Assembly (NCBI GenBank): GCA_029203105.1
Contig: CP119318.1
Location: 2,804,501-2,868,500 of the forward strand
DNA from: Candidatus Kaistia colombiensis
GTDB taxonomy: Bacteria; Pseudomonadota; Alphaproteobacteria; Rhizobiales; Kaistiaceae
DNA length: 64,000 nucleotides
Direction of reading: 5' to 3'
This document shows positions 38,214 to 47,550 of the stretch, piece by piece. The position numbers were made by a program, and so were the translations under genes. The notes beneath the pieces are model-generated. The model made no database searches. It saw nothing but the letters and a program-made list of their open reading frames with translations, and had not been told where the DNA came from. The first letter of the stretch is position 1, and each line of letters starts with the position of its first letter.

Positions 38214-39569
38214 ATGCGCCTTTCCCGCTCGTTCCTGCCGACCCTCCGCGAGACGCCGAAGGAAGCGGAGATCGTCTCGCACCGCCTGATGCTGCGCGCG
38301 GGCATGATCCGCCAGGAGAGCCGCCGGCATCTATGCCTGGCTGCCGCTCGGCCTGAAGGTGCTGAACAACATCCAGCGATCGTCCGCGAGGAGCAGAACC
38401 GCGCCGGCGCCATCGAGACTCCTGATGCCGACCATCCAGTCGGCCGATCTCTGGCGCGAAAGCGGGCGCTACGACGCTTACGGCAAGGAGATGCTGCGCA
38501 TCAAGGACCGGCACGAGCGCGAGATGCTCTACGGCCCGACCAACGAGGAAATGATCACCGAGATCTTCCGGCTATGTGACGCTCCTACAAGGACCTGCCG
38601 CTGAACCTCTACCACATCCAGTGGAAGTTCCGGGACGAGGTGCGCCCGCGCTTCGGCGTGATGCGCTCGCGCGAGTTCCTGATGAAGGACGCCTATTCCT
38701 TCGACCTCGACGAGGCGCGGCCCGCACGTCCTACAACCGCATGTTCGTCGCCTATCTGCGCACCTTCGCGCGGCTCGGGCTGAAGGCGATCCCGATGCGC
38801 GCCGATACCGGCCCGATCGGCGGCGACCTCTCACGAGTTCATCGTGCTGGCCGAGACCGGCGAGAGCGCCGTGTTCTGCACAAGGCCGCTGCTCGACACG
38901 CCGATCCCCGCCGGCGACTCGATTTCGCGGCGACCTGACGCCGATCGTGCGACAGTGGACCAGCCTCTACGCCGCCACCGAGGAGATGCACGACGAGGCG
39001 CGCTTCGAGCCGAGTCGCCGGAAGGCAAGCGCCTCCGGCCCGCGGCATCGAGGTCGGCCACATCTTCTACTTCGGCACCAAATACTCCGAGCCGATGGGC
39101 GCCAAGGTCACCGGTCCCGACGGCGCGACGTTCCCGTCCACATGGGCTCCTACGGCATCGGCCCGTCGCGGCTCGTCGCCGCGATCATCGAGGCCGGCCA
39201 TGACGACGACGGCATCATCTGGCCGGATGAGGTCGCGCCGTTCAAGGTCGGCCTCGTCAACCTCAAGCCGGGCGATCGCCGCGACCGATCGGCCTGCGAC
39301 CAGCTCTACGAGCAGCCTCGAAGCGGCATCGACGTGCTCTACGACGACACCGACGACCGGGCCGGCGGCGAAGTTCGCGACCATGGACCTGATCGGCTGC
39401 CCTGGCAGCTCGATCGTCGGTCCGAAGGGGCTCGCGCGTGGCGAAGTCGAGCTGAAGCAGCGCGGCGACGGCGCGCCGCGAATCGCTCAGCGTCGGACGC
39501 GGCCGTGCAAAGCTGCTTGACAGCACTTACGCCGCGGTCGCGCCCGCGCGATCAGGACGGAATGGCTGA
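38214..39569 (+). CDS. proS: Prolyl-tRNA synthetase (many small indels as written)
   Basis: Prolyl-tRNA synthetase charges tRNA-Pro. The frame opens with [19 protein letters not shown] and class II motifs follow across shifting frames: [10 protein letters not shown] (motif 2 region), [41 protein letters not shown] (motif 3) and an anticodon-binding domain ([29 protein letters not shown]). It is the short alphaproteobacterial type without a full editing insert. Indels begin near 38321 (extra C) and 38378 (missing base) and recur every few dozen bases. An essential gene in this state points to sequence error. lolC starts within its last bases. Confidence 0.88.
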
Positions 39570-40817
39570 GCCGAGCCGGCGACCGCACCTTTTGCCCCTT
39601 CGAATGGCTGCTGCGCGGCGCTATCTCCGCGCACGCCGCCGCGAGGCTTCATCTCCGTCATCGCGGGCTTCTCCTTCCTCGGCATCATGCTCGGCGTCGC
39701 GACGCTGATCATCGTGATGGCGGTGATGAACGGCTTCCGCAGCGAGCTGCTCGACAAGATCCTCGGCATCAACGGCCACGTCGTGGTGCAGCCGATCGAC
39801 GCGCCGCTCACCGATTATGCCGACGTCGCCGCCGCTCGCCAGGTCAACGGCGTCACGGCGGCGATCCCGCTCGTCGAGGGCAGGCGCTGGCGTCGTCGGC
39901 GTACGACTCGCCGGCGTGCTCGTGCGCGGCGTCCGCGCGCAGGACTCTGCACAGCCTGCCCTGCATCGCGAAGAACATCCGGCAGGCACGCTCGAAGGTT
40001 TCGACGAGGCGAGGGCGTCGCCATCGGCCGCCGGCTCGCCGACCATGCTCGGCCTGACGCCGGCGACAATCTGACGCTCGTCTCGCCGCGCGGCGCGGTC
40101 ACGCCGATGGGCATGACGCCGCGCTTCAAGGCCTATCCGGTGGCGGCGATCTTCGAGATCGGCATGTCGGAGTACGACGCGCCTTCGTCTTCATGCCGCT
40201 CGCCGAGGCGCAGGCCTATCTTCAACCGCAGGACGACGTGCCTCGCATCGAGGTCTATCTCGACGATCCCGACCAGACGGACGCGCCGCGAGCGTCGAGC
40301 CGGCGGCCGGCCGCGCCGGTCTTGCTGCCGACTGGCGCCAGCGCAACAGACCTTCTTCTCGCGCTGCGAGGTCGAGCGCAACGTGATGTTCATGATCCTG
40401 ACGCTGATCGTGCTGGTGGCGGCGCTCAACATCATCTCCGGCCTCATCATGCTGGTGAAGGACAAGGGCCCGACATCGCCATCCTGCGCACCATGGGCGC
40501 GACGCGGGCTCGATCCTGCGCATCTTCCTCATCACCGGGGCGGCGATCGGCGTCGTCGGCACGCTCGTCGGCGTGCTGCTCGGCACGCTCGTCTGCATGA
40601 ACATCGAGTCGATCCGGCAGTTCGTGTCCTGGATGACCGCGCACCGAAGTGTTCTCGCCGGAGCTCTATTTTCTGTCGAAGCTGCCGGCCGATATCGAAT
40701 CCCGGCGAAACGCGCTCGATCGTCATCATGGCGCTCGTGCTCAGCTATCTCGCCACGCTCTATCCGGCGTGGCGGGCGGCGCGGCTCGATCCGGTCGAGG
40801 CTCTGCGATACGAATGA
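39562..40817 (+). CDS. lolC: Lipoprotein-releasing ABC permease LolC/LolE family (many small indels as written)
   Basis: The lipoprotein exporter permease moves lipoproteins from the inner membrane to the LolA carrier. Recognisable pieces across three frames are FISVIAGFSFLGIMLGVATLIIVMAVMNG (first helix), GINGHVVVQPIDAPL, RNVMFMILTLIVLVAALNIISGLIMLVKDK, LRTMGATR, IFLITGAAIGVVGT and the C-terminal YLATLYPAWRAARLDPVEALRYE. The periplasmic domain is the most broken. ATG at 39562 overlaps the proS stop, and the TGA overlaps the lolD ATG. The permease is probably intact in the organism. Confidence 0.87.
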
Positions 40818-41541
40818 GCAACGCTTTGGCAGCAGAACGGCAAAAGCCGAAATCCGGCGCGGAGCGGGCACCCGCCCTCCGCCTGCTCGGCGTCGAGCGG
40901 CACTACAAGGAAGGCAGCGGCAGGCTCTCGATCCTGACCGGGGCCAATCTCGCCATCCATCCGGGCGAGATCGTCGCGCTCGTCGCGCCATCGGGCGCCG
41001 GCAAGTCGACGCTGCTGCACCTGGCCGGCCTGCTGGAGCGGCCGGATGGCGGCGATGTCGAGATCGGCGGCCGGCTGGCCGGCTCGCTCGGCGACGCCGA
41101 ACGGACGGCGATCCGCCGCGCCGCAGATCGGCTTCGTCTATCAGTTCCACCACCTGCTGCCGGAGTTCTCGGCGCTCGAGAACGTGATGATGCCGCAGCT
41201 GATCCGCGGGCTCGACCGCAAGGAGGCGGCGCGGCGGGCGGCGGAGCTGCTTTCCTACTGGCTGGCAAGCGCGGGTGACGCACCGGCCTGCGGAACTCTC
41301 CGGCGGCGAGCAGCAACGCGTCGCGATTGCGCGCGCGGTCGCCAATGCGCCGCGGCTGCTGCTGGCGGACGAGCCGACCGGCAATCTCGATCCGACGACC
41401 TCGCACTATGTCTTCGACGCGCTCGACGCCCTGGTGCGCGCCTCGGGGCTGGCGGCTCTGATCGTCACCCACAACATGGAGCTGGCCGAGCGGATGGACC
41501 GCCGCATCACCCTCGAGGCCGGGAAGATCGTCGAGTTCTGA
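40814..41541 (+). CDS. lolD: Lipoprotein-releasing ABC ATPase LolD (frameshifted as written)
   Basis: LolD powers the LolCDE lipoprotein exporter. Walker A is APSGAGKSTLLHL (first Gly of the usual GPSGSGKST replaced by Ala), the Q-loop follows as IGFVYQFHHLLPEFSALENV, the signature is LSGGEQQRVAIARA and Walker B is LLLADEPTGNLDP. Two frame changes, an extra C near 41121 and net losses and gains near 41260-41275, split it into three open frames. After correction the length is about 242 residues, as expected. Confidence 0.9.
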
Positions 41542-41706
41542 TCGCTCCACCTTTGCGTGGGCGGGGCGTTTTCTAGGACGTGGATCCTATCGCCCACGGC
41601 AATTGAGACGCCCATTCCTCGAAGCCCGTTGGGGCGCTTGCTACTTTGCTCATCCCTTTCATCGGCTTGGCTTCCTCCCGGCCGGAATCATGAGCAAGGA
41701 ACCACG

Positions 41707-42711
41707 ATGCGACGCCTTTCGGTTGTAACGGCTGCCGTCCTTTTTGCGCTTGGCGGGCTGCCGGCCTTCGCCGAGGCGCCGGGCACCATCCTCAACGCTT
41801 CCTACGACGTCTCGCGCGAGCTCTTCGTCGCCATCGACAAGGCCTATGCGCAGAAATACGCCGAGGACACCGGCAAGACGCTGGAGATCAAGCAGTCGCA
41901 TGCCGGTTCGTCGAAGCAGGCGCGCTCCATCCTCGAGGGGCTCGAGGCCGACGTCGTGACCTTCAACCAGGCGACCGACATCCAGGTCCTGGCCGACAAG
42001 GGCTTCGTCGCGGCCGACTGGACGGCCAAGTTCCCGAACAACGCCTCGCCCTATTATTCGCTGCCGGTGTTCCTCGTGCGGGCCGGCAATCCGAAGGGGA
42101 TCAAGGACTGGAACGATCTGGTCCGCGACGACGTCAAGCTCGTCTTCCCGAACCCGAAGACCTCCGGGAATGCCCGCTACACCTATCTGGCCGCCACCGC
42201 CTACGCCAGGGAGGCCTTCGGCAATGACGAGGCCAAGGTGAATGACTTCGTCAAGAAGTTCCTCGCCAATGTCGCCGTGTTCGACACCGGCGGCCGCGCC
42301 GCGACGACCACCTTCGTCGAGCGCGAGATCGGCGATGTGCTGATCACCTTCGAGACCGAGACGACCGGCATCCGCAAGGAGTTCGGCGCCGACAAGTTCG
42401 ACACCGTCGTCCCCTCGGTCAGCCTGCTGGCCGATTTCCCGGTCGCCGTCGTCGACAAGGTGGCCGAGAAGCGCGGCTCCAAGGAGATCGCGACGGACTA
42501 TTTGAACTTCCTCTATTCGCCGGAAGGCCAGACGATCCTCGCCGAGAACGGCAACCGGGTGCGCGACAAGGCCGTGGCCGAGACGTTCGCCACCTCGTTC
42601 AAGCCGGTGCGACTGGTCACGGTGGAGGATGTGTTCGGTGGCTGGCCTGCCGTCAACAAGGCCTATTTCGGCTCCGATGGCCTGCTCGATCAACAGCTCG
42701 CCGGCCAGTGA
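41707..42711 (+). CDS. sbp: Sulfate ABC transporter periplasmic binding protein
   Basis: The 334-residue protein has a signal peptide (MRRLSVVTAAVLFALGGLPAFAEA) and the sulfate/thiosulfate-binding family core: LNASYDVSRELF, IKQSHAGSSKQARSILEGLEADVVTFNQATDI, FPNPKTSGNARYTYLAA and SPEGQTILAENGNRVR. It captures sulfate in the periplasm for CysT/CysW. The ATG at 41707 follows AAGGAACC. Its stop overlaps the GTG start of cysT, so the three genes form a coupled operon. Confidence 0.93.
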   Translation: MRRLSVVTAAVLFALGGLPAFAEAPGTILNASYDVSRELFVAIDKAYAQKYAEDTGKTLEIKQSHAGSSKQARSILEGLEADVVTFNQATDIQVLADKGFVAADWTAKFPNNASPYYSLPVFLVRAGNPKGIKDWNDLVRDDVKLVFPNPKTSGNARYTYLAATAYAREAFGNDEAKVNDFVKKFLANVAVFDTGGRAATTTFVEREIGDVLITFETETTGIRKEFGADKFDTVVPSVSLLADFPVAVVDKVAEKRGSKEIATDYLNFLYSPEGQTILAENGNRVRDKAVAETFATSFKPVRLVTVEDVFGGWPAVNKAYFGSDGLLDQQLAGQ

Positions 42712-43604
42712 GCGCCGTCGGTGTGAGCGTGGGCGGGGTCGGTGCATTACCGCGCCGCCGCCCATCGCGGACCAAGGGAAAAGGGCAGGGCCGGGTCGTA
42801 CCCGGCTTTCGCCTTTCGCTGGGCCTGACGTTGCTCTATGCGGCGCTGATCATCTGCCTGCCGCTGGCCACGCTGATCGTTGTCGGTGCGCGACTGGGAC
42901 CGGCCGACTATTGGGCCGTCGTCAGCTCGCCACGCGCGGTCGCCAGCTATCGCGTCACGCTGGGCGCGGCCGCGCTCGCGACGCTGTTCAATACCCTCTA
43001 CGGCTTCGCGCTCGCCTGGGTTCTGGTTCGCCATGACTTCCCCGGCCGCCGGGTACTGGACGCCATCGTCGATCTGCCCTTCGCCCTGCCCACGGCTGTC
43101 GCCGGCGTGGCGCTGACGGCGATCTTCGCCAAGAACGGCTGGTTCGGCGAGCCGCTGGCCGCCCTCGGCATCAAGGTCGCCTACACGCCGATCGGCATCG
43201 CGCTCGCCATGGCCTTCACCAGCCTGCCCTTCATCGTGCGCACCCTGCAGCCGGTGATGGAGGAGCTGGACGGCGAGATCGAGGAGGCGGCCCGTACGCT
43301 CGGCGCCGGCAATGTCACCATCTTCTTTCGCGTCGTGCTGCCGATCCTCGTGCCGGCGCTGCTGGCCGGCGTCTCGCTCGCCTTCGCGCGTTGCCTGGGT
43401 GAGTTCGGCGCGGTGATCTTCATCGCCGGCAACCAGCCCTACAACACCGAGATCACGGCCTTGCTTGCCTTCATCCGGATCGAGGAATACGACTATCCGG
43501 CCGCCGCCGCGATCGCGACGGTCATGCTCGCCACCGCTTTCGTCCTGCTCGTCGTCACCAATGCCTTGCAGGCCTATGCCCGCCGTCACGAGTTGGCGCC
43601 ATGA
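42708..43604 (+). CDS. cysT: Sulfate ABC transporter permease CysT
   Basis: The 298-residue permease has six predicted helices and the EAA loop EEAARTLGAGNVTIFFRVVLPILVPAL, followed by FARCLGEFGAVIFIAGNQPYNTEI, the sulfate-permease hallmark. It starts with GTG inside the sbp stop (GTGA) and ends in an ATGA overlap with cysW. Confidence 0.94.
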   Translation: MSAVGVSVGGVGALPRRRPSRTKGKGQGRVVPGFRLSLGLTLLYAALIICLPLATLIVVGARLGPADYWAVVSSPRAVASYRVTLGAAALATLFNTLYGFALAWVLVRHDFPGRRVLDAIVDLPFALPTAVAGVALTAIFAKNGWFGEPLAALGIKVAYTPIGIALAMAFTSLPFIVRTLQPVMEELDGEIEEAARTLGAGNVTIFFRVVLPILVPALLAGVSLAFARCLGEFGAVIFIAGNQPYNTEITALLAFIRIEEYDYPAAAAIATVMLATAFVLLVVTNALQAYARRHELAP

Positions 43605-44437
43605 GCGCGGCCTCGCATCTTTCTCGCGGCGCCCCGCGCAGCGGCTGGTCGCGATTCCTGCTCATCGGCCTGGTGCTACTGGCCACGGCCTTCGTGATCG
43701 GCGCCCCGGTCGCCGCCGTGTTCGTACAGGCTCTGTCGCAGGGGCTCGGCTTCGCGCTCCAGTCGCTCGCCGATCCGGATACGCGCGCCGCGATCTGGCT
43801 CAGTGTCATCGTCGCGGTCGTCGTCGTGCCGATCAACACGGTGTTCGGCATCGCCGCCGCCTGGGCAATTGCCAAGTTCCGCTTCCCAGGCCGCAAACTG
43901 CTGCTGGCGATCGTCGAGCTGCCGTTTTCGGTCTCGCCGATCGTGGCCGGTATCTCCTACCTGTTCGTCTATGGCGGGCAGGGACTGTTTGGCCCCTTCC
44001 TGGAGGCGCACGACCTGAAGATCATGTTCGCGCTGCCGGGCATCATCCTCGCCACGACCTTCGTGACGGCGCCCTTCGTGGCGCGCGAACTGCTCCCGCT
44101 GATGCAGCTCCAGGGCAATGGCGACGAGGAAGTGGCGGCGACGCTGGGCGCGCATGGTTGGCAGACGTTCTTCCGCGTGACGCTGCCCAACATACGCTGG
44201 GGCCTGCTCTATGGCGTCGTGCTCTGCAATGCGCGCGTGTTGGGCGAATTCGGTGCCGTGTCGATCGTTTCCGGCAACATCCGCGGCGAGACCAACACGC
44301 TGCCGCTGCATGTCGAGCTGCTCTATCACGACTACAATGCCGCCGGCGCTTTCGCGGCGGCGGCGGTGTTGACGCTGGTGGCGCTCGTTACCCTGTTCGT
44401 CAAGACGATACTGGAACGGGTGACCGGCAGCGCGTGA
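43601..44437 (+). CDS. cysW: Sulfate ABC transporter permease CysW
   Basis: The 278-residue partner permease has FRFPGRKLLLAIVELPFSVSPIVAGISYLFVYG, the EAA loop EEVAATLGAHGWQTFFRVTLPNIRWGLLYG and NARVLGEFGAVSIVSGNIRGETNTLPLHVE. The operon ends here; no cysA ATPase follows, and the next gene is convergent fixK. The ATPase must be encoded elsewhere or borrowed. Confidence 0.94.
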   Translation: MSAASHLSRGAPRSGWSRFLLIGLVLLATAFVIGAPVAAVFVQALSQGLGFALQSLADPDTRAAIWLSVIVAVVVVPINTVFGIAAAWAIAKFRFPGRKLLLAIVELPFSVSPIVAGISYLFVYGGQGLFGPFLEAHDLKIMFALPGIILATTFVTAPFVARELLPLMQLQGNGDEEVAATLGAHGWQTFFRVTLPNIRWGLLYGVVLCNARVLGEFGAVSIVSGNIRGETNTLPLHVELLYHDYNAAGAFAAAAVLTLVALVTLFVKTILERVTGSA

Positions 44438-44456
44438 GCGGTGCCGGGCGCTCCAT

Positions 44457-45149
44457 TCAGCAGAGGCTGAGGCGCTCCAGCTCGTGCGGGCGCTTGATCA
44501 GGACGTGGCGCGAGGTCGGCAGGGCGATCGTGCCGGCGCTTTCGAGCTGCGTCATAGTGCGCGAGACGGTCTCGATGGTGAGGCCGAGATAGTCGGCGAT
44601 GTCCTGGCGCGACATCGGCAGGTCGATCTCGTCGTCGCTGCCCTGCCGTTCGGCCATCTCGCTCAGGAACGAGCCGATCTTTTCCAGCGCCGTCTTGCGG
44701 CCGAGCAGCAGAGCATGTTGCTGGCAGGCGTAGAGGCTGCGGGCGGTGATGTCCCAGAGCGAGCGGGCGACCGCCGCGTCGCGGCCGGCTGCCGCGAAGG
44801 CGGCGCTGCGGCTGACCATGACGACGGTGAGGTTGGTGATCGCCTCGACGGCGAAGCAATGCGTGTCGCGCGCCTCCATGCCGAAATAGTCGCCCGCCAT
44901 CAGGAAGGCGCCGATCTGGCGACGGCCGTTGCAGAGCAGCTTGCAGGTGCGGGCGGTGCCGCTGATCACCTGGTAGATGTGTTCGGCCGGATCTTCCTCG
45001 GCGACGATCTCGGCGCCGCGCTCGAAATGCAGCGGGATGCCGATCAGGCCGAGGAAGTTCGTGTGCCGGGTTGCGGAGGGGACGAACCCGTTGGCGCCGT
45101 CGGTCCGGTTGGAAACGATGCTCCGGGTGGTTGCAACGGACGTCAACAT
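44457..45149 (-). CDS. fixK: Crp/Fnr-family regulator, FixK type
   Basis: The 230-residue protein has an N-terminal cyclic-nucleotide-like effector domain (about 30-150) without the four-cysteine iron-sulfur signature of FNR at its N-terminus. Its C-terminal helix-turn-helix is at about 179-206 (MSRQDIADYLGLTIETVSRTM). Glu193, Ser196 and Arg197 in ETVSR are the FNR/FixK-type base-reading residues for TTGAT half-sites. It diverges from fixL across 216 bases with a palindrome that suits FixJ. It should relay FixLJ's low-oxygen signal to respiratory genes outside this window. Confidence 0.87.
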   Translation of the reverse strand: MLTSVATTRSIVSNRTDGANGFVPSATRHTNFLGLIGIPLHFERGAEIVAEEDPAEHIYQVISGTARTCKLLCNGRRQIGAFLMAGDYFGMEARDTHCFAVEAITNLTVVMVSRSAAFAAAGRDAAVARSLWDITARSLYACQQHALLLGRKTALEKIGSFLSEMAERQGSDDEIDLPMSRQDIADYLGLTIETVSRTMTQLESAGTIALPTSRHVLIKRPHELERLSLC

Positions 45150-45224
45150 GTCGTCATCCTCGAATTCATCCAGTGTTGATGCTGGATTAGGATGCCGGCC
45201 GCCGGGATTGAATTCAGATCATGT

Positions 45225-45246
45225 ACCTAAGGGATTCCCCTTAGGT
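45225..45246. promoter_or_regulatory. Palindrome between fixK and fixL, candidate FixJ site
   Basis: ACCTAAGGG-ATTC-CCCTTAGGT has perfect nine-base arms and resembles known FixJ targets (TAAG...TTTCCCTTA type). It lies 76-97 bases upstream of the fixK start, close to where phospho-FixJ binds in Sinorhizobium fixK, and about 120 bases upstream of fixL. Confidence 0.6.
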
Positions 45247-45365
45247 GAGCAGGCCGGCTCCCGGAGCGGCCGGTTCCTGTGTCGAGAGGTGAGTTGCTTG
45301 TTTCGTTTTCCTGAGCCGCGCGCCGGCGAGAGCGCCAGCGTCCGTGGCAACTCGGCGGCTCGGCC

Positions 45366-46853
45366 ATGAAGATCCCCTGGCCCGTCAACCACGCCGGGCG
45401 GGTGCTGCTGGCGTCGTTGCTCGTCGCTGTGTTGATGGCGGCTGCAAGCTGGTTGTCGGTGCAGCCGGTGTTCCGGATGCAGGCGACGTTCCTGCTCTAT
45501 ATTCCCGCCGTGATCGTTGCCGCGGGGGTGGGCGGGCTTTGGCCCGGTCTGGTCGCGATTGCCGTCAGCCTGCTGCTCGGCACGGCGATTCACGGTCAGG
45601 TGGAGGGATTACAGGCGCCGCATGTCTGGAATGGCGCCGCCTTTGCCGTGATCGGTGGCGGTCTCGTCGGGCTCGGGGAATGGCTGCGCCGGGTGCGCCG
45701 GCAGCTCGCGACAGCGGCGGCCGATCTTCGTTATCGCGAAGCCCATCTCCGCTCGATCCTCGAGACCATCCCGGACGCGATGATCGTCATCGACGATGCC
45801 GGGTTGGTGCAGTCGTTCAGCGCCGCCGCCCAGCGCATGTTCGGTTATTCCGCCGACGAGATTCTCGGCAGCAATGTGAAGCGGCTGATGCCGTCCTCCT
45901 ATCGCGAGCAGCATGACGGCTATCTGGAGCGCTATCGAAAGACCGGCGAACGGCGGATCATCGGCATCGGCCGCATCGTCGTCGGCGAGCGCAAGGATGG
46001 CTCGACCTTTCCCATGGAACTGGCGATCGGCGAGATGCATTCCGGCGATCAGCGCTTCTTCACCGGCTTCGTCAGGGATCTCTCGGAGCGGCAGGAGACC
46101 GAGGCCCGGCTGCAGGAGTTGCAGTCGGAGCTGGTGCATATCTCGCGCGTCACCGCCATGGGCGAGATTGCGTCGACCCTGGCGCATGAACTGAACCAGC
46201 CGCTCTCGGCCGTCGCCAACTATCTGCGCGGCTCGCGCCGGCTGCTGGAAAGCGGCGCGCCGGAGAACATCCCCAAGGTGCGCGCGGCGCTCGAGAGCGC
46301 CGCCGATCAGGCGCTGCGCGCCGGAGAAATCATCCGCCGGCTGCGCGACTTTCTGGCGCGCGGCGAAACGGAGAAGCGCGTCGAGAGCCTGGCGCGCCTT
46401 ATCGAGGAGGCGAGCGCGCTGGCGCTCGTCGGCGCCAAGGAGAAGGGGATCCGCATCCGCTTCGCCCTCGATCCCGAGATCGATCTGCTGTTCGGCGACC
46501 GGGTGCAGATCCAGCAGGTGCTGGTGAATCTGATGCGCAACGCCATCGACGCGATGGACGAGGGCGGCGGCAAGGATCTCGTCATTGCGAGCGAGGTCGA
46601 GCCGGGGGGCGAGATGATCCGGGTCCAGGTGTCGGATCGGGGAACCGGCATTGCGCCGGAAGTCATGGCGCGGCTGTTCCAGCCCTTCCTGACGACGAAG
46701 CAGAACGGCATGGGCGTCGGCCTTTCCATCTGCCGCACCATCGTCGAGGCGCATGGCGGGAGGATCTGGGCCGAGGGCAATCCCGGCGGTGGCACAGTCT
46801 TCAACTTCACCGTGCCGGTAGTCCGAATCGAGGAGACTGAGCGTGTCCACTGA
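45366..46853 (+). CDS. fixL: Oxygen-sensing histidine kinase FixL
   Basis: The 495-residue kinase has N-terminal hydrophobic helices (about 12-30, 41-56, 60-72 and 90-104), a PAS domain (about 125-240), and HisKA/HATPase domains. Aligning by eye with Bradyrhizobium FixL, the haem-ligating His200 is His183 (in EQHDGYLERY). The oxygen-contacting Arg206 and Arg220 are Arg189 and Arg203 (IIGIGRIVVG), and the phosphorylated His291 is His274 (LAHELNQPL), all at a constant offset of 17. So it should bind haem, lose kinase activity on O2 and phosphorylate FixJ when oxygen falls. The last bases overlap fixJ. Confidence 0.92.
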   Translation: MKIPWPVNHAGRVLLASLLVAVLMAAASWLSVQPVFRMQATFLLYIPAVIVAAGVGGLWPGLVAIAVSLLLGTAIHGQVEGLQAPHVWNGAAFAVIGGGLVGLGEWLRRVRRQLATAAADLRYREAHLRSILETIPDAMIVIDDAGLVQSFSAAAQRMFGYSADEILGSNVKRLMPSSYREQHDGYLERYRKTGERRIIGIGRIVVGERKDGSTFPMELAIGEMHSGDQRFFTGFVRDLSERQETEARLQELQSELVHISRVTAMGEIASTLAHELNQPLSAVANYLRGSRRLLESGAPENIPKVRAALESAADQALRAGEIIRRLRDFLARGETEKRVESLARLIEEASALALVGAKEKGIRIRFALDPEIDLLFGDRVQIQQVLVNLMRNAIDAMDEGGGKDLVIASEVEPGGEMIRVQVSDRGTGIAPEVMARLFQPFLTTKQNGMGVGLSICRTIVEAHGGRIWAEGNPGGGTVFNFTVPVVRIEETERVH

Positions 46854-47475
46854 AGCCATGGTTCACGTCATCGACGATGACGATGCGGCACGCGATTCGC
46901 TCGCCTTCCTGTTCGAGAGCGCCGATATCGCCGTCGAAACCTATGCGTCGGGCGCCGCCTTCCTGACAGTCGCGCCGAGCCTGGCGGACGGTTGCATCGT
47001 CACCGATGTGCGGATGCCGGAAATCAACGGCATCGAGCTGTTGAGGCGGCTGAAGGCGCAGGCGATCACGCTGCCCGTCATCGTCATCACCGGCCATGCC
47101 GACATCGCCCTTGCCGTCGAGGCTATGAAGAGCGGCGCCGTCGATTTCATGGAAAAGCCGTTCGATGACGAGGCGATGCTGCGCGCCGTCCGCACCGCGC
47201 TGGCGCGGCAGGGCAAGGCGCGCGAGGAGGGGCGAGAAAAGGCGGATATCCGTCAGCGCCTGGCCGCACTGACCAATCGCGAGCAGCAGGTTCTCGAAGG
47301 CCTCGTCGCCGGCCACGCCAACAAGCGCATCGCGCATGACCTCGACATCAGCCCGCGCACGGTCGAGATCTACCGGGCGCATGTGATGACCAAGATGGAC
47401 GCCGCCAGCCTGTCGGAACTGGTGCGGATGGCGCTGATCGTCGGAGCAACCGGGGACAGCAATGTCGGGGACTGA
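46843..47475 (+). CDS. fixJ: Response regulator FixJ
   Basis: The 210-residue protein has a receiver domain (about 6-125; phosphoacceptor Asp55 in CIVTDVRMPEINGIELL, conserved Lys in FMEKPFDDEAML) and a LuxR-type helix-turn-helix (LTNREQQVLEGLVAGHANKRIAHDLDISPRTVEIYRAHVM). GTG at 46843, with GAGGAG six bases upstream and inside the end of fixL, is chosen; ATG at 46858 is an alternative. It is the FixL partner and should activate fixK. Confidence 0.92.
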   Translation: MSTEAMVHVIDDDDAARDSLAFLFESADIAVETYASGAAFLTVAPSLADGCIVTDVRMPEINGIELLRRLKAQAITLPVIVITGHADIALAVEAMKSGAVDFMEKPFDDEAMLRAVRTALARQGKAREEGREKADIRQRLAALTNREQQVLEGLVAGHANKRIAHDLDISPRTVEIYRAHVMTKMDAASLSELVRMALIVGATGDSNVGD

Positions 47476-47550
47476 GCCACTTGCGATGGATCAATGCAGC
47501 GCCGGCGGGCGTGGTCCAGGGTTCGGGCTTTCCGCGCGAACCCTCGATCG

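Noticed and set aside
32700..41300. Programmed frameshifting or pseudogene decay in nuoM, nuoN, proS, lolC and lolD
   Set aside because: There are many indels without slippery heptamers, so programmed shifting is not credible. Amino-acid sequence is otherwise preserved and several genes are essential, so decay is unlikely.
41542..41706. A SAM-type riboswitch ahead of the sulfate importer
   Set aside because: The 165-base leader is rich in short stems but I could not match it to a known SAM or related riboswitch core.
45150..45365. An FNR/FixK box (TTGAT-N4-ATCAA) in the fixK-fixL gap
   Set aside because: TTGATGCTGG and TTGAATTCAGATCA are present but neither completes the second half-site, so self-control by FixK is not supported.
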